Positions 26,180-33,895 of a stretch of DNA of 43,696 nucleotides are shown piece by piece (positions within the stretch are counted from its first letter, which is position 1; each line of letters starts with the position of its first letter). This stretch comes from Bacteroidales bacterium (GTDB taxonomy: Bacteria > Bacteroidota > Bacteroidia > Bacteroidales > VadinHA17), in NCBI GenBank assembly GCA_030596125.1, contig JAUVKT010000014.1, positions 1-43,696 on the forward strand. Reading direction: 5' to 3'. The translations under genes and the position numbers were made by a program. The notes below the pieces were generated by a model, which made no database searches, was not told the DNA's origin, and saw only the letters and a program-made list of their open reading frames with translations.

Positions 26180-27739
26180 TTAGCGAAGATCTATCTCATC
26201 TCCATCAAAGTTGAAAAACCTGTGTTCGAGAAAATGATATGATGGGATTGACTGAATTTTTAGTGAGCACCCGAATTTTCTTCCCAGTTTCCTGTAAAGT
26301 GGATTAAATCCCTTAGTAAAGTAGGCAGCCATGTATGGATTTACCTTGAGTATTATTTTACGTGTTTTTACTTTGTCGAGGATAAACCGCAGATCATCCT
26401 CTATTGTATCGGTAAACAGTATAGTGGGACCAATAGTTCCAGTACCGTTACAGGTAGGACAATTCTCATCTGTTGATACATGCATTTCGGGCCTCACTCT
26501 CTGGCGGGTAATCTGCATCAGTCCGAATCTGGTTAGTGGCAGAATATTATGCTTTGTACGATCACTGCTCATAACCTCTTTCATCTTTTCAAAGAGAGCC
26601 TGCTTATTTTCATTGGAAGCCAAATCAATGAAATCAATGACAATAATACCTCCCATATCCCTTAACCGAAGCTGCCTGGCTATCTCCCTGGCTGCCTCTA
26701 TATTTACGTCAAAGGCATTACTCTCCTGATCTTTATCGGATTTCGACCTGTTACCACTGTTTACATCTATTACATGCAATGCTTCTGTATGTTCTATAAT
26801 CAGGTAAGATCCGTGTTTAAATGAGATAGTGCGGCCAAATAATGCTTTTACCTGCTTAGTAACCCCGAAATGATCAAATATTGGTATTTTACCATTATAA
26901 ACCTTAACAATTTTTTCCTTTTCGGGAGCAATCTCCCGGATATATTGCTTAATATCATTGCCAACATCCTGGTTGTTAACGGTAATATTTGTAAAACTTA
27001 CATTAAGTATATCCCTGAGAACAGTAGTAGTACGGTTTAATTCACCAATAAGAAGCCTTGGTTTAGTAATTTCTTTCCTGATACCATGAAATGCACTTTC
27101 AAACTTCTTCACCAGTCCCCGGAGTTCTGCATCGAGCGCTGCAACTTTTTTACCTTCTGCAACGGTTCTTACAATAACACCATAATTCTTTGGTTTGATA
27201 CTTCGAAGAAGCATCTTTAGCCTGTGCTTCTCTTCTACACTCTCGATTTTAGAGGATATTGATATCTTATCCGAGAAGGGAAGCAAAACCAGGTTTCTTC
27301 CAGCAAGAGATATCTCTGACCCAAGCCTGGGTCCTTTTGTGGATATAGGCTCTTTTGTTACCTGAACAATAACGGTATGACCCGTGGTCAGAACATCTGT
27401 AATCTTTCCATCCTTGTCGATATCGTTCTCATTCTTAAACTTATAAACCGGAGGAATCCTCCCCTTTTTATTTACAGCAAGATTGTAATATCTGTGAAGT
27501 GTTCTGTACTGGGCGCCCAGATCATGGTAATGCAGAAAAGCATCCCTCTCATAGCCTACATTAACAAAAGCGGCATTCAACCCGGGCATAATTTTCTTAA
27601 CCTTGCCCAGGTAGATGTCTCCAACTGCAAACTGTAGATTCTTTTTTTCTTTTTTCAGTTCAACAAGCTGCTTGTCTTCAAGCAATGCTATCTCAATATT
27701 GTCCTGACCAGAATCAATTATAATATCTTTACTGACCAC
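26180..27739 (-). CDS. rng: Ribonuclease G/E family endoribonuclease
   Basis: Processes rRNA 5' ends and degrades mRNA. The 519 residues contain an S1 domain near the N-terminus (VGDIYLGKVKKIMPGLNAAF, then GYERDAFLHYHDLG), the catalytic region (LHVIDVNSGNR, IIVIDFID) and the zinc-link motif CPTC (427-430). The size fits RNase G rather than E; no long disordered scaffold is present. GTG at 27739 is the only start, with a TAA directly upstream. The tiny basic-protein gene and HU lie upstream on the same strand, a conserved Bacteroidota order. Confidence 0.95.
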   Translation of the reverse strand: MVSKDIIIDSGQDNIEIALLEDKQLVELKKEKKNLQFAVGDIYLGKVKKIMPGLNAAFVNVGYERDAFLHYHDLGAQYRTLHRYYNLAVNKKGRIPPVYKFKNENDIDKDGKITDVLTTGHTVIVQVTKEPISTKGPRLGSEISLAGRNLVLLPFSDKISISSKIESVEEKHRLKMLLRSIKPKNYGVIVRTVAEGKKVAALDAELRGLVKKFESAFHGIRKEITKPRLLIGELNRTTTVLRDILNVSFTNITVNNQDVGNDIKQYIREIAPEKEKIVKVYNGKIPIFDHFGVTKQVKALFGRTISFKHGSYLIIEHTEALHVIDVNSGNRSKSDKDQESNAFDVNIEAAREIARQLRLRDMGGIIVIDFIDLASNENKQALFEKMKEVMSSDRTKHNILPLTRFGLMQITRQRVRPEMHVSTDENCPTCNGTGTIGPTILFTDTIEDDLRFILDKVKTRKIILKVNPYMAAYFTKGFNPLYRKLGRKFGCSLKIQSIPSYHFLEHRFFNFDGDEIDLR

Positions 27740-27783
27740 TTACCAGATTTATCAATAAAACCTCAGTGTTGTATAATGAATTA

Positions 27784-27811
27784 AACCTAAAGATCAGAGA
27801 ATCTTTAGGTT
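27784..27811. terminator. Perfect 11-bp hairpin between rng and the tiny basic-protein gene
   Basis: AACCTAAAGAT-CAGAGA-ATCTTTAGGTT forms a perfect 11-bp stem with a 6-nt loop. No long T-run follows on the minus strand, only an AT-rich segment. It may be a weak terminator or attenuator between the HU/basic-protein transcript and rng, or an RNase processing site. Confidence 0.5.
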
Positions 27812-27848
27812 CATAAATAATTCTTAAAATGGCTGGAAATAATAGCTA

Positions 27849-27941
27849 TTATTTCCTCTTTTTATGCCTATTCTTCCTAAGACGCTTCTTACGCTTATGC
27901 GTAGCCATCTTATGTCTCTTTCTCTTCTTTCCGCTTGGCAT
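27849..27941 (-). CDS. 30-residue highly basic protein, probable ribosomal (AURKAIP1/COX24-like)
   Basis: A short minus-strand frame, ATG at 27941 to TAA, encodes 30 residues: MPSGKKRKRHKMATHKRKKR, then LRKNRHKKRK. About two thirds are Lys, Arg or His. Proteins of this sequence type are found across Bacteroidota and are usually annotated AURKAIP1/COX24 domain (the mS38 mitoribosomal protein family), which points to a ribosome-bound or rRNA-binding role. It lies between HU and rng, nine bp after the HU stop, and shares the HU transcript. The gene is too short for ordinary gene finders, but the composition and position leave little doubt. Confidence 0.82.
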   Translation of the reverse strand: MPSGKKRKRHKMATHKRKKRLRKNRHKKRK

Positions 27942-27950
27942 GAAGTTATA

Positions 27951-28235
27951 TTACTTATTAGAGTCCTTAACCTGATTGATAAAAGTTTTTGAAGGTTTAA
28001 AAGCAGGAATAAAATGCTCGGGAATAATTATAGTTGTATTCTTGGAAATATTCCTTGCTGTTTTCTTTGCTCTCTTCTTAACAATAAAGCTGCCAAAGCC
28101 TCTTAGATATACATTTTTACCTGCTACCATTGATTCTTTGACTGCATCCATAAACTCTTCCACAGTTCTTTGAACTGTCACCTTTTCTATTCCTGTTTTT
28201 TTGGCAATCTCGTTAACGATGTCTGCTTTAGTCAT
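27951..28235 (-). CDS. HU-family DNA-binding protein
   Basis: A nucleoid-associated, DNA-bending protein of 94 residues. It begins MTKADIVNEIAKKTGI and has the HU signature VYLRGFGSFIVKKRAKKTAR around residues 43-62. The beta-arm is NISKNTTIIIPEHFIPAFKPSKTF. In the DNA-binding arm IPEHFIPAFKPS takes the place of the usual IPAxxxPxFKPG. ATG at 28235. It diverges from ssb, with a 306-bp gene-free region between them that has a promoter box for each. Confidence 0.95.
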   Translation of the reverse strand: MTKADIVNEIAKKTGIEKVTVQRTVEEFMDAVKESMVAGKNVYLRGFGSFIVKKRAKKTARNISKNTTIIIPEHFIPAFKPSKTFINQVKDSNK

Positions 28236-28293
28236 TTTTAATGAATTTTAATTCAACAATTTATATAATTCTTAATCTTTTCAAATAACTCTG

Positions 28294-28301
28294 CAAATGT
28301 A
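28294..28301 (-). promoter_or_regulatory. Promoter -7 box of the HU gene
   Basis: TACATTTG on the minus strand matches TAnnTTTG, about 58 bp before the HU ATG. No matching TTG element is seen upstream. Confidence 0.45.
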
Positions 28302-28480
28302 AAATATTATTTCTTATAAACGAAACTCTTAAAACTATTTTTTATTTTTTTTGGTAGCTAAATTTCTGAATGAGAGCTATTCTGCTTCGGCCATACAAGT
28401 AAACCGGTATTATATCTGACCGCAGCTATAACCAATTGTCCTGATCGGGAAAGTCTTTATTATTCACAAGCCGGGTAGTG

Positions 28481-28507
28481 ATGCTAACTTAATTTATGCT
28501 AACTTTG
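28481..28507 (+). promoter_or_regulatory. ssb promoter with overlapping 10-bp direct repeat
   Basis: TAACTTTG (28500-28507) matches TAnnTTTG, 34 bp before the ssb ATG. ATGCTAACTT occurs twice, 15 bp apart (28481-28490, 28496-28505), the second copy running into the box. This arrangement would allow a repressor or activator to control ssb; none is identified. Confidence 0.45.
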
Positions 28508-28541
28508 TCACCACTTATATAGGTAATTAAATAATACTATA

Positions 28542-29000
28542 ATGGCTATAAATAAGGTTATTCTTGTGGGTAATGTTGGAAAAGATCCGGAAGTGCATTA
28601 TATTGAATCAAATGTTGCAGTTGCACGTTTCCCTTTTGCAACAAGTGAAACTTACAGAAGCAAGGATGGTGAGAAAATTACAACTACTGAATGGCATAAC
28701 ATTGTTTTTTGGAGGGGGCTGGCGGAAGTTGTAGATAAGTTTGTTAAAAAAGGTTCTCAGTTATATATTGAGGGTAAAATTCGTACCAGATCATATGACG
28801 ACAGGGAAGGAAATAAAAGATATATTACCGAAATAATTGGTGACAATATGCAACTACTCGGTAAAAAGAGCGACAATGTATCCCAGGGAGAGAGTAGTAC
28901 CTACAGCCCTTCAAAAAGCACGACAAATGAGAAAGCCGGGCAAATCCCTGATGAACCGGTTACTCAGGGCACTGATGAGCCTGACGACCTCCCCTTCTAG
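28542..29000 (+). CDS. ssb: Single-stranded DNA-binding protein
   Basis: Coats single-stranded DNA in replication, repair and recombination. The 152 residues have the OB-fold in the first ~105 (NKVILVGNVGKDPEVHYIES, TEWHNIVFWRGLAEVVDKFV, YIEGKIRTRSYDDREG), then a low-complexity linker. The acidic C-terminal tip DEPDDLPF is the protein-interaction tail that recruits repair and replication partners. ATG at 28542. gldD follows after 20 bp. Confidence 0.96.
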   Translation: MAINKVILVGNVGKDPEVHYIESNVAVARFPFATSETYRSKDGEKITTTEWHNIVFWRGLAEVVDKFVKKGSQLYIEGKIRTRSYDDREGNKRYITEIIGDNMQLLGKKSDNVSQGESSTYSPSKSTTNEKAGQIPDEPVTQGTDEPDDLPF

Positions 29001-29020
29001 TAATAATGAATAGTATATAA

Positions 29021-29647
29021 ATGAAGTTAAAGGAGTTATTAATTCAACTTCAGGCTATCATGTTTTACGGTTCGTGGATCATTCTAACTGTTTTACTGGT
29101 AAATGGTTGCGGTGAAACTGTTGTTCCCAAGCCTAGAGGCCATTTCAGGATTGACTTTCCCGATAAGGAGTATATAAGATTCGACTCAACGTGTCCATTT
29201 ATTTTTGATTATCCTCTCTACGGCAAGATCGAACAAAACGAACCAGATGATCCTTCATGCTGGTTTAATATATGCTACAATGATTATTCAGGAAAACTGC
29301 ACCTGAGTTATTATCAGGTTACAGATAATCTTGAAGCTCTTATTGAAGATGCTCATAAGCTTGCCTATAAACATACTGTTAAAGCTGATGCAATTGAAGA
29401 AAATCAGTGGATAAACAACCAGGAGAAAGTCTATGGACTGGTTTACAATATTAAAGGCAATGCTGCTTCATCTGTTCAGTTTTACCTGACTGACAGTGTT
29501 CGACACTACCTTAGGGGAGCACTATATTTCAACACTCAGCCTGATAAGGACTCACTGATACCTGTAATAGACTTTTTCAGGGAAGATGTAAAATATATGA
29601 TTGAAACCTTCGAGTGGAAATATGAAATTGAAACAATTCACAACTGA
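29021..29647 (+). CDS. gldD: Gliding-motility lipoprotein GldD
   Basis: Needed in gliding Bacteroidota for motility and linked to T9SS function; the exact role is not known. The 208 residues have a hydrophobic segment ending in VNGC (C30, lipidation site), then PKPRGHFRIDFP, which is the GldD hallmark, and the domain CPFIFDYPLYGKIEQ to FFREDVKYMIETFEWKYE. The start at 29021 puts 12 residues before the hydrophobic part; ATG 29060 (MFYGSWII) is a plausible alternative. The stop overlaps the ATG of the next gene by one base. Presence does not prove that the organism glides, since gldD occurs in non-gliders with T9SS. Confidence 0.93.
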   Translation: MKLKELLIQLQAIMFYGSWIILTVLLVNGCGETVVPKPRGHFRIDFPDKEYIRFDSTCPFIFDYPLYGKIEQNEPDDPSCWFNICYNDYSGKLHLSYYQVTDNLEALIEDAHKLAYKHTVKADAIEENQWINNQEKVYGLVYNIKGNAASSVQFYLTDSVRHYLRGALYFNTQPDKDSLIPVIDFFREDVKYMIETFEWKYEIETIHN

Positions 29648-30336
29648 TGGCCTGTATAACTGAACACTATCTTAATGAGAATACGCTTCTTGGTGTCTGG
29701 AAGATTGAAGAAGATCTAAAAACGCTCCTTGAAATGGTTCAGTTTGGTCCGGAAGATAAAAAAAAGTTCAAAACTTTCCGAAGCACATCAAGGAAACTCG
29801 AATTCCTCAGTGTAAGAGCCCTTCTTGCAGAATTAAAAGGTCCGGAATCAAAGATAGTATATAACAAAAATAATAAACCCTTTATTAAGGATGGCTCTCA
29901 CTTTATCAGTATAACCCATTCTAACAAACTTACTGCTATTATGCTTAGTACCCGTGAAAGGATAGGTATTGATCTCGAATATATGAGCTCCAACATATCT
30001 GCATTATCATTTAAATTTATCAACCGGAAGGAGAAGATCACCAAAGACAGAAATAATAAACGCTACCACCTTTATCTGCACTGGTGTGCCAAGGAAGCTC
30101 TTTACAAGATATGCGATAAGGAGGGAATAAGTATCAGGCGAGATATCACAATCTTCCCTTTTAAGTTAGAAGAATCGGGAGACATAAAGGGGAAGGTGCA
30201 TTCTGAGAGAATAAATGAAATTTTTGATCTCCACTATACCAGGTATGATAACTATGCATTAGTCTGGACAAAAAAAGATTATGATGATAAATGCTTCAAA
30301 AAAAAGAAAAAGTATAGCCCTCCTGCTGGATCCTGA
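29647..30336 (+). CDS. 4'-phosphopantetheinyl transferase superfamily protein (Sfp/AcpT type)
   Basis: Attaches 4'-phosphopantetheine to carrier proteins. The 229 residues hold the superfamily motifs: FISITHSNKLTAIM, IGIDLEYM (the magnesium-binding GIDxE) and WCAKEALYK (the WxxKEAxxK motif). The length fits the Sfp/AcpT group, not the short AcpS. No carrier protein or polyketide/nonribosomal gene is in the window, so the target is unknown and it may serve fatty-acid ACP. It overlaps gldD by one base and the next gene by 56 bp. Confidence 0.9.
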   Translation: MACITEHYLNENTLLGVWKIEEDLKTLLEMVQFGPEDKKKFKTFRSTSRKLEFLSVRALLAELKGPESKIVYNKNNKPFIKDGSHFISITHSNKLTAIMLSTRERIGIDLEYMSSNISALSFKFINRKEKITKDRNNKRYHLYLHWCAKEALYKICDKEGISIRRDITIFPFKLEESGDIKGKVHSERINEIFDLHYTRYDNYALVWTKKDYDDKCFKKKKKYSPPAGS

Positions 30337-31000
30337 TAAAACTGATCTCGTAAATATAGATTCACTGCTTATGTCAGCAGCAGCATGTAAAACCGATTAT
30401 ATTTTTATTGGCGGCAGTCTTACATATGTCCAACCCGACATGCTGATAAAAAAGGTAAAGGAGGTCTCAGATATTCCCGTTTTATTATTCCCCGGGAATT
30501 TATTACAGCTTTCACATGGCACCGATGGTATTCTGCTTTTATCACTTATCTCAGGCAGAAACCCCGAATTGCTGATAGGCAACCATGTTATTGCCGCACC
30601 CTACCTGAAGAAAATGCAAGCTGAAATAATCTCTGTAGGATATATACTTATTAATTGTGGCTCAAAAACATCTGTCGAGTATATGTCCCAGACTGAAGCC
30701 ATCCCTTCTTCTAAGCCTGATATTGCAGTTGCGACAGCTATTGCAGGTGAAATGCTGGGTCTGAAATCAATATACCTTGAGGCTGGCAGCGGCGCCGATC
30801 ACCCTGTCCCACCAGGATTGATTCGCAGCGTAAAATCAAATATTACTGTACCTCTTATTGTAGGTGGCGGGATAAAAAGCAAAACCTGTATCAAAACAAG
30901 TTTTGACTCAGGTGCAGATATAATTGTATTGGGTAACGGTACCGAGAATGATCCGTCATTACTTACAGAAGCCTGCAGTATAAGAGACTCATACAGGTAG
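30281..31000 (+). CDS. Geranylgeranylglyceryl/heptaprenylglyceryl phosphate synthase (PcrB/GGGPS family)
   Basis: A TIM-barrel prenyltransferase that couples sn-glycerol 1-phosphate to a polyprenyl diphosphate. The 239 residues include ALLLDPDKTD (PcrB N-terminal motif), FIGGSLTYV, LLFPGNLLQLSHGTDGILLL, SGRNPELLIGNHV, YLEAGSGADHPVP and the phosphate-binding IVGGGIKS. The prenyl chain length cannot be read from sequence by eye. It overlaps the phosphopantetheinyl transferase by 56 bp (ATG 30281 or 30284). Bacteria of this phylum are known to encode archaeal-type GGGPS; whether they make G1P ether lipids depends on other genes outside the window. Confidence 0.9.
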   Translation: MMINASKKRKSIALLLDPDKTDLVNIDSLLMSAAACKTDYIFIGGSLTYVQPDMLIKKVKEVSDIPVLLFPGNLLQLSHGTDGILLLSLISGRNPELLIGNHVIAAPYLKKMQAEIISVGYILINCGSKTSVEYMSQTEAIPSSKPDIAVATAIAGEMLGLKSIYLEAGSGADHPVPPGLIRSVKSNITVPLIVGGGIKSKTCIKTSFDSGADIIVLGNGTENDPSLLTEACSIRDSYR

Positions 31001-31046
31001 CATAGGTAGTTTGTTTACGGACTGCTACCCCTCCATCATCCTGAAA

Positions 31047-32036
31047 TCAATTATTGCACTTTAAAACAGTCTCAATCTGATATTTTGATGCTTCGGCAAA
31101 ATCACCAAACATAGATTTTTTATAACTCGCACAAGCCATTGCACTGTCTCCCAGTATCTGGTATGCACCACCAAGCTCAAAATAAAGTTTTGCCTTTGCT
31201 ACATCATCACTCATGTCAACTTCGAGTGCATTATTAAAAGATGTTACTGCATCTTCCCACTTCTTCTGACCTTTAAGTGCAAGTCCGAGCTGGTAATGAG
31301 TATTTGAATTGTTATTGCCGTACTCAATTGATTTTGAGAGACACTTTTCTGCACCGGCATAATCTTTATTTATCATTTTGGCCTGTGCACTGTTAAAGTA
31401 GGTACCCCTTAACTTTTGCTGAATTTTACTTCCGGATTTTTTATCTCTTGATGATCTGGCAGCCTCAAGACCCATAATTGCTGCTTCCTCCATTTTTACA
31501 AGGTCATTCATCTCTTCGTAAACCAGCACTTTACCAAGATATGCCTTAGCATAACTTGCTTTTCTTCCCAACGCTTTATCGAAATATTCAAGTGCGGCAG
31601 TATGATCTCCCTCACCGAGTGCGTTAGAACCCTGAACGTTCAATATACTTAATGCTGTACCAAAAGCTCTTGAAGCCTGTGATTTATCTCCTGCCTTTTC
31701 AGATGTTTTAATACATGCATCAAGCTTAACTATTGCTTTATCGTAATCTTTCTTCCCGGCGAGTTTTTTAGCCGACTCCCAATACATCTTTGGAATCTGC
31801 TTCATAGCCTGGTCTTTCATATTTGCAGCTTCTTCTCCTTCAACCTGGTCTGCAAGTTTAATTGCTGTTTCAAATGACTTAATAGCCATATCAGGATTTA
31901 CCTTCATCATTTGAACACCCTGATTAAACGCATCTGCAGCCTCTGCCATCTCTGACTGTGCAAACATACTAACCGAAATTCCCAGAATAAAAAGGGCCGT
32001 TAATGTCTTAAGGCCAGTCTTAAGTAATACTCCCAT
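31047..32036 (-). CDS. Exported tetratricopeptide-repeat protein
   Basis: A 329-residue protein with signal peptide MGVLLKTGLKTLTALFILGI (cleaved after MFAQ). At least six TPR-like helix pairs follow, for example AADAFNQGVQMMKVNPDMAI, ALEYFDKALGRKASYAKAYL, SNTHYQLGLALKGQKKWEDA and AKLYFELGGAYQILGDSAMA, which suggests a periplasmic protein-protein adaptor. A TTG-started frame from 32108 would extend past the promoter and spoil the signal peptide, so ATG 32036 is chosen. Partner and role unknown. Confidence 0.85.
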   Translation of the reverse strand: MGVLLKTGLKTLTALFILGISVSMFAQSEMAEAADAFNQGVQMMKVNPDMAIKSFETAIKLADQVEGEEAANMKDQAMKQIPKMYWESAKKLAGKKDYDKAIVKLDACIKTSEKAGDKSQASRAFGTALSILNVQGSNALGEGDHTAALEYFDKALGRKASYAKAYLGKVLVYEEMNDLVKMEEAAIMGLEAARSSRDKKSGSKIQQKLRGTYFNSAQAKMINKDYAGAEKCLSKSIEYGNNNSNTHYQLGLALKGQKKWEDAVTSFNNALEVDMSDDVAKAKLYFELGGAYQILGDSAMACASYKKSMFGDFAEASKYQIETVLKCNN

Positions 32037-32074
32037 AGTAATTAATTTTATATAAATTATATAATAAATTCCTG

Positions 32075-32103
32075 CAAAGATAAACAAATGATCAAGACAC
32101 AAA
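32075..32103 (-). promoter_or_regulatory. Promoter of the TPR gene, Bacteroidota consensus
   Basis: On the minus strand TTTG (32103-32100), 17 bp, then TATCTTTG (32082-32075) matches TTG-N17-23-TAnnTTTG. The box ends 38 bp before the ATG at 32036, and excludes the upstream TTG start at 32108. Confidence 0.6.
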
Positions 32104-32152
32104 AACAAATAAATATTTTAAAACATAAAGTCAGTGTCCAAAAAGCGTACCA

Positions 32153-33817
32153 TTATCTGAAGAGTTCGGTCATTGGCTCCCCTGTACATGCATTAGGAAC
32201 CTGTACCTTACAAAGAGCGGAAAGGGTTGCAGCTACTTCATTCATATTCACCTTCCGGGTAACAGATGACCGGTTAACTGTCCATCCAAACCATATTAGC
32301 GGAACATGAGAATCGTACTCATAAACCGAATTATGGTTAGTCACCCAGATGCCGTTCTCTACCCACCCGGGCTTAAGATTCAAAAATATATCACCCGATC
32401 GCGAAGGATCATAGCTATTCCTGATTTTCCGGTAATGGCCCCTTGTAAAATCATTGTTTTCAATAACTGATGCCGCTATCGCAGAGGAGACTCCTGTAAA
32501 TTGTGTCATAAATCTCGCTGCTCTGTTTTGTATCTCATTCAGATCAATCCTGGCATCCTCAATAAGCATATGATTAAAGTATATCTGCTTTTCATGATAC
32601 CCTTTTACCCAGTTTCCTTGTCCGTAAATTACATTAAGGTAACTTTTTAATAGTGTCAGTGCCTGGTTCTGCTTAAAATATCCGGATGGAATCTTTTTAT
32701 CAGAAAGCACTTCAGGCACTTCAGCCACGCCATGAGCTGATGTGAAATAAATCAAAACATTTTTCTTGCCTACCCTGTCGGTTAAATAATTTATCAGGTG
32801 TTCCAATTCCAGGTCAAGTCTTAAAATTGCATCAGCCATTTCAACCGACGAAGGTCCGAAATTATGTCCAATATAATCTGTTACTGAATAACTTACCGAT
32901 AGAAAATCGGTGATCTCATCAATGCCCATATCTTCTTCTTCAATCAACCTGACAGCAAAATCGGTTGTAAAAGTATTACCCGAAGGCACTTCCCTTAGAA
33001 TTGAATAATCCTTCTCTTTTTTTGAAACACCTGGCAGAGCCGATCTGGTCATCTTCTTAAGATCATATGGGAATACTGACCTGCCCCGGATACCCTTTTC
33101 GTAATTGTTAGTATCGGGAAGACAATCAGCATACTCACTCAGTTGCAATAATGGCTCCCAGCAGCCTGCAAGATATATGTCCGGAAGCATCATTCCGTTA
33201 AATTCTGTCACCCATACCGGCAGTGAATCGAGATAATGGGTGCTGGACATCCAGGAACCGGTCTTGTCGTCAAACCAAAAAGCTGCATTTGCAGAATGGC
33301 CACCCGACAATATTGCCGTATGCTCTTTCATCCCAACAGAAAAAACTTTTGATCTGCCGTTATTTGATAATTTTAGTTCATCGCCAAAAGTGCTCGGCAG
33401 AAGGTTAACAGGTGAGTGCAAACCTCTTTCAAAACTACCTCCTACAGGATCTACATCACTATCTCCGGTACAATAAATGACTTCCTCCCTCAGGGGAAAA
33501 AACCAGTTATCAGAAATAATCCCATGGAACCTGGGATCTGTACCTGTTGCAAGCGTAGCATGAGCCGGTGCCGATTGTGTAAAGAAATAGTCGTATGAGG
33601 CATTCTTGCAAAATGTGCCTTCATATATGAGTCGCCTTAATCCTCCTTCTGAATACTTATCCCAGTATTTATCTATATAATCATACCTGAACTGTTCTAT
33701 TACAATCCCAACAACCAGCCTGGGTTTATCGGGCGGGATATAAGCTCCCTGGGCAATTAACTGTGTTCCTGCCTGTAGTAATATTATCAGAAAAAGTAAA
33801 ATTGACCTGATTTTCAT
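32153..33817 (-). CDS. PafA-like alkaline-phosphatase-superfamily protein with altered active site
   Basis: A 554-residue exported protein. The signal peptide (MKIRSILLFLIILLQAGTQL, IAQ) is followed by the alkaline phosphatase fold of the PafA type. Aligned by eye with PafA, retained positions are S82 (nucleophile place, Thr in PafA; in SAPAH), N104, K164, D314 and H318 (TDYIGHNFGP), H362 and H504 (YDSHVP). Changed positions are D38 to E41 (VIEQFRYDY), R164 to H166 (MKEHTAIL) and D352 to A361 (FTSAHG). Loss of a zinc-ligand Asp and of the phosphate Arg predicts weak or absent phosphatase activity, perhaps a sulfatase/diesterase or binding role. It lies downstream of crcB, separated by an 18-bp palindrome. 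Confidence 0.85.
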   Translation of the reverse strand: MKIRSILLFLIILLQAGTQLIAQGAYIPPDKPRLVVGIVIEQFRYDYIDKYWDKYSEGGLRRLIYEGTFCKNASYDYFFTQSAPAHATLATGTDPRFHGIISDNWFFPLREEVIYCTGDSDVDPVGGSFERGLHSPVNLLPSTFGDELKLSNNGRSKVFSVGMKEHTAILSGGHSANAAFWFDDKTGSWMSSTHYLDSLPVWVTEFNGMMLPDIYLAGCWEPLLQLSEYADCLPDTNNYEKGIRGRSVFPYDLKKMTRSALPGVSKKEKDYSILREVPSGNTFTTDFAVRLIEEEDMGIDEITDFLSVSYSVTDYIGHNFGPSSVEMADAILRLDLELEHLINYLTDRVGKKNVLIYFTSAHGVAEVPEVLSDKKIPSGYFKQNQALTLLKSYLNVIYGQGNWVKGYHEKQIYFNHMLIEDARIDLNEIQNRAARFMTQFTGVSSAIAASVIENNDFTRGHYRKIRNSYDPSRSGDIFLNLKPGWVENGIWVTNHNSVYEYDSHVPLIWFGWTVNRSSVTRKVNMNEVAATLSALCKVQVPNACTGEPMTELFR

Positions 33818-33855
33818 CTGTTATTTTTTTTTAATGCTTTGATACTGTTCACCAC

Positions 33856-33873
33856 ACCCGGCAGCTGCCGGGT
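33856..33873. repeat. Perfect 18-bp GC-rich palindrome
   Basis: ACCCGGCAGCTGCCGGGT, a perfect palindrome, lies between the crcB stop (33896) and the phosphatase-like gene start (33817) on the minus strand. No T-run follows. It could be an operator, an attenuator hairpin or an mRNA processing structure. Confidence 0.5.
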
Positions 33874-33895
33874 TCAGTTCATAAAGGTGTGATAT

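Larger units (their letters stand above)
28236..28541. other. 306-bp divergent regulatory region between HU and ssb
   Basis: No gene is seen. It holds the HU -7 box at 28294-28301 (minus), the ssb -7 box at 28500-28507 (plus), and a direct repeat of ATGCTAACTT at 28481-28490 and 28496-28505 overlapping the ssb box. In related genomes a mutY gene commonly lies here; none, and no obvious remnant, is visible. Confidence 0.6.

Noticed and set aside
27784-27811. Small RNA gene suggested by the 11-bp hairpin
   Set aside because: A lone hairpin without promoter or second structure is better explained as an intergenic terminator or attenuator.
29647-30336. Natural-product biosynthesis cluster suggested by the phosphopantetheinyl transferase
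   Set aside because: No polyketide, nonribosomal or carrier-protein gene is present; the neighbours are gldD and GGGPS.
30996-31029. Bidirectional terminator between the GGGPS and TPR genes
   Set aside because: GGTAGC/GCTACC gives only 6 bp with a 22-nt loop and no T-run.
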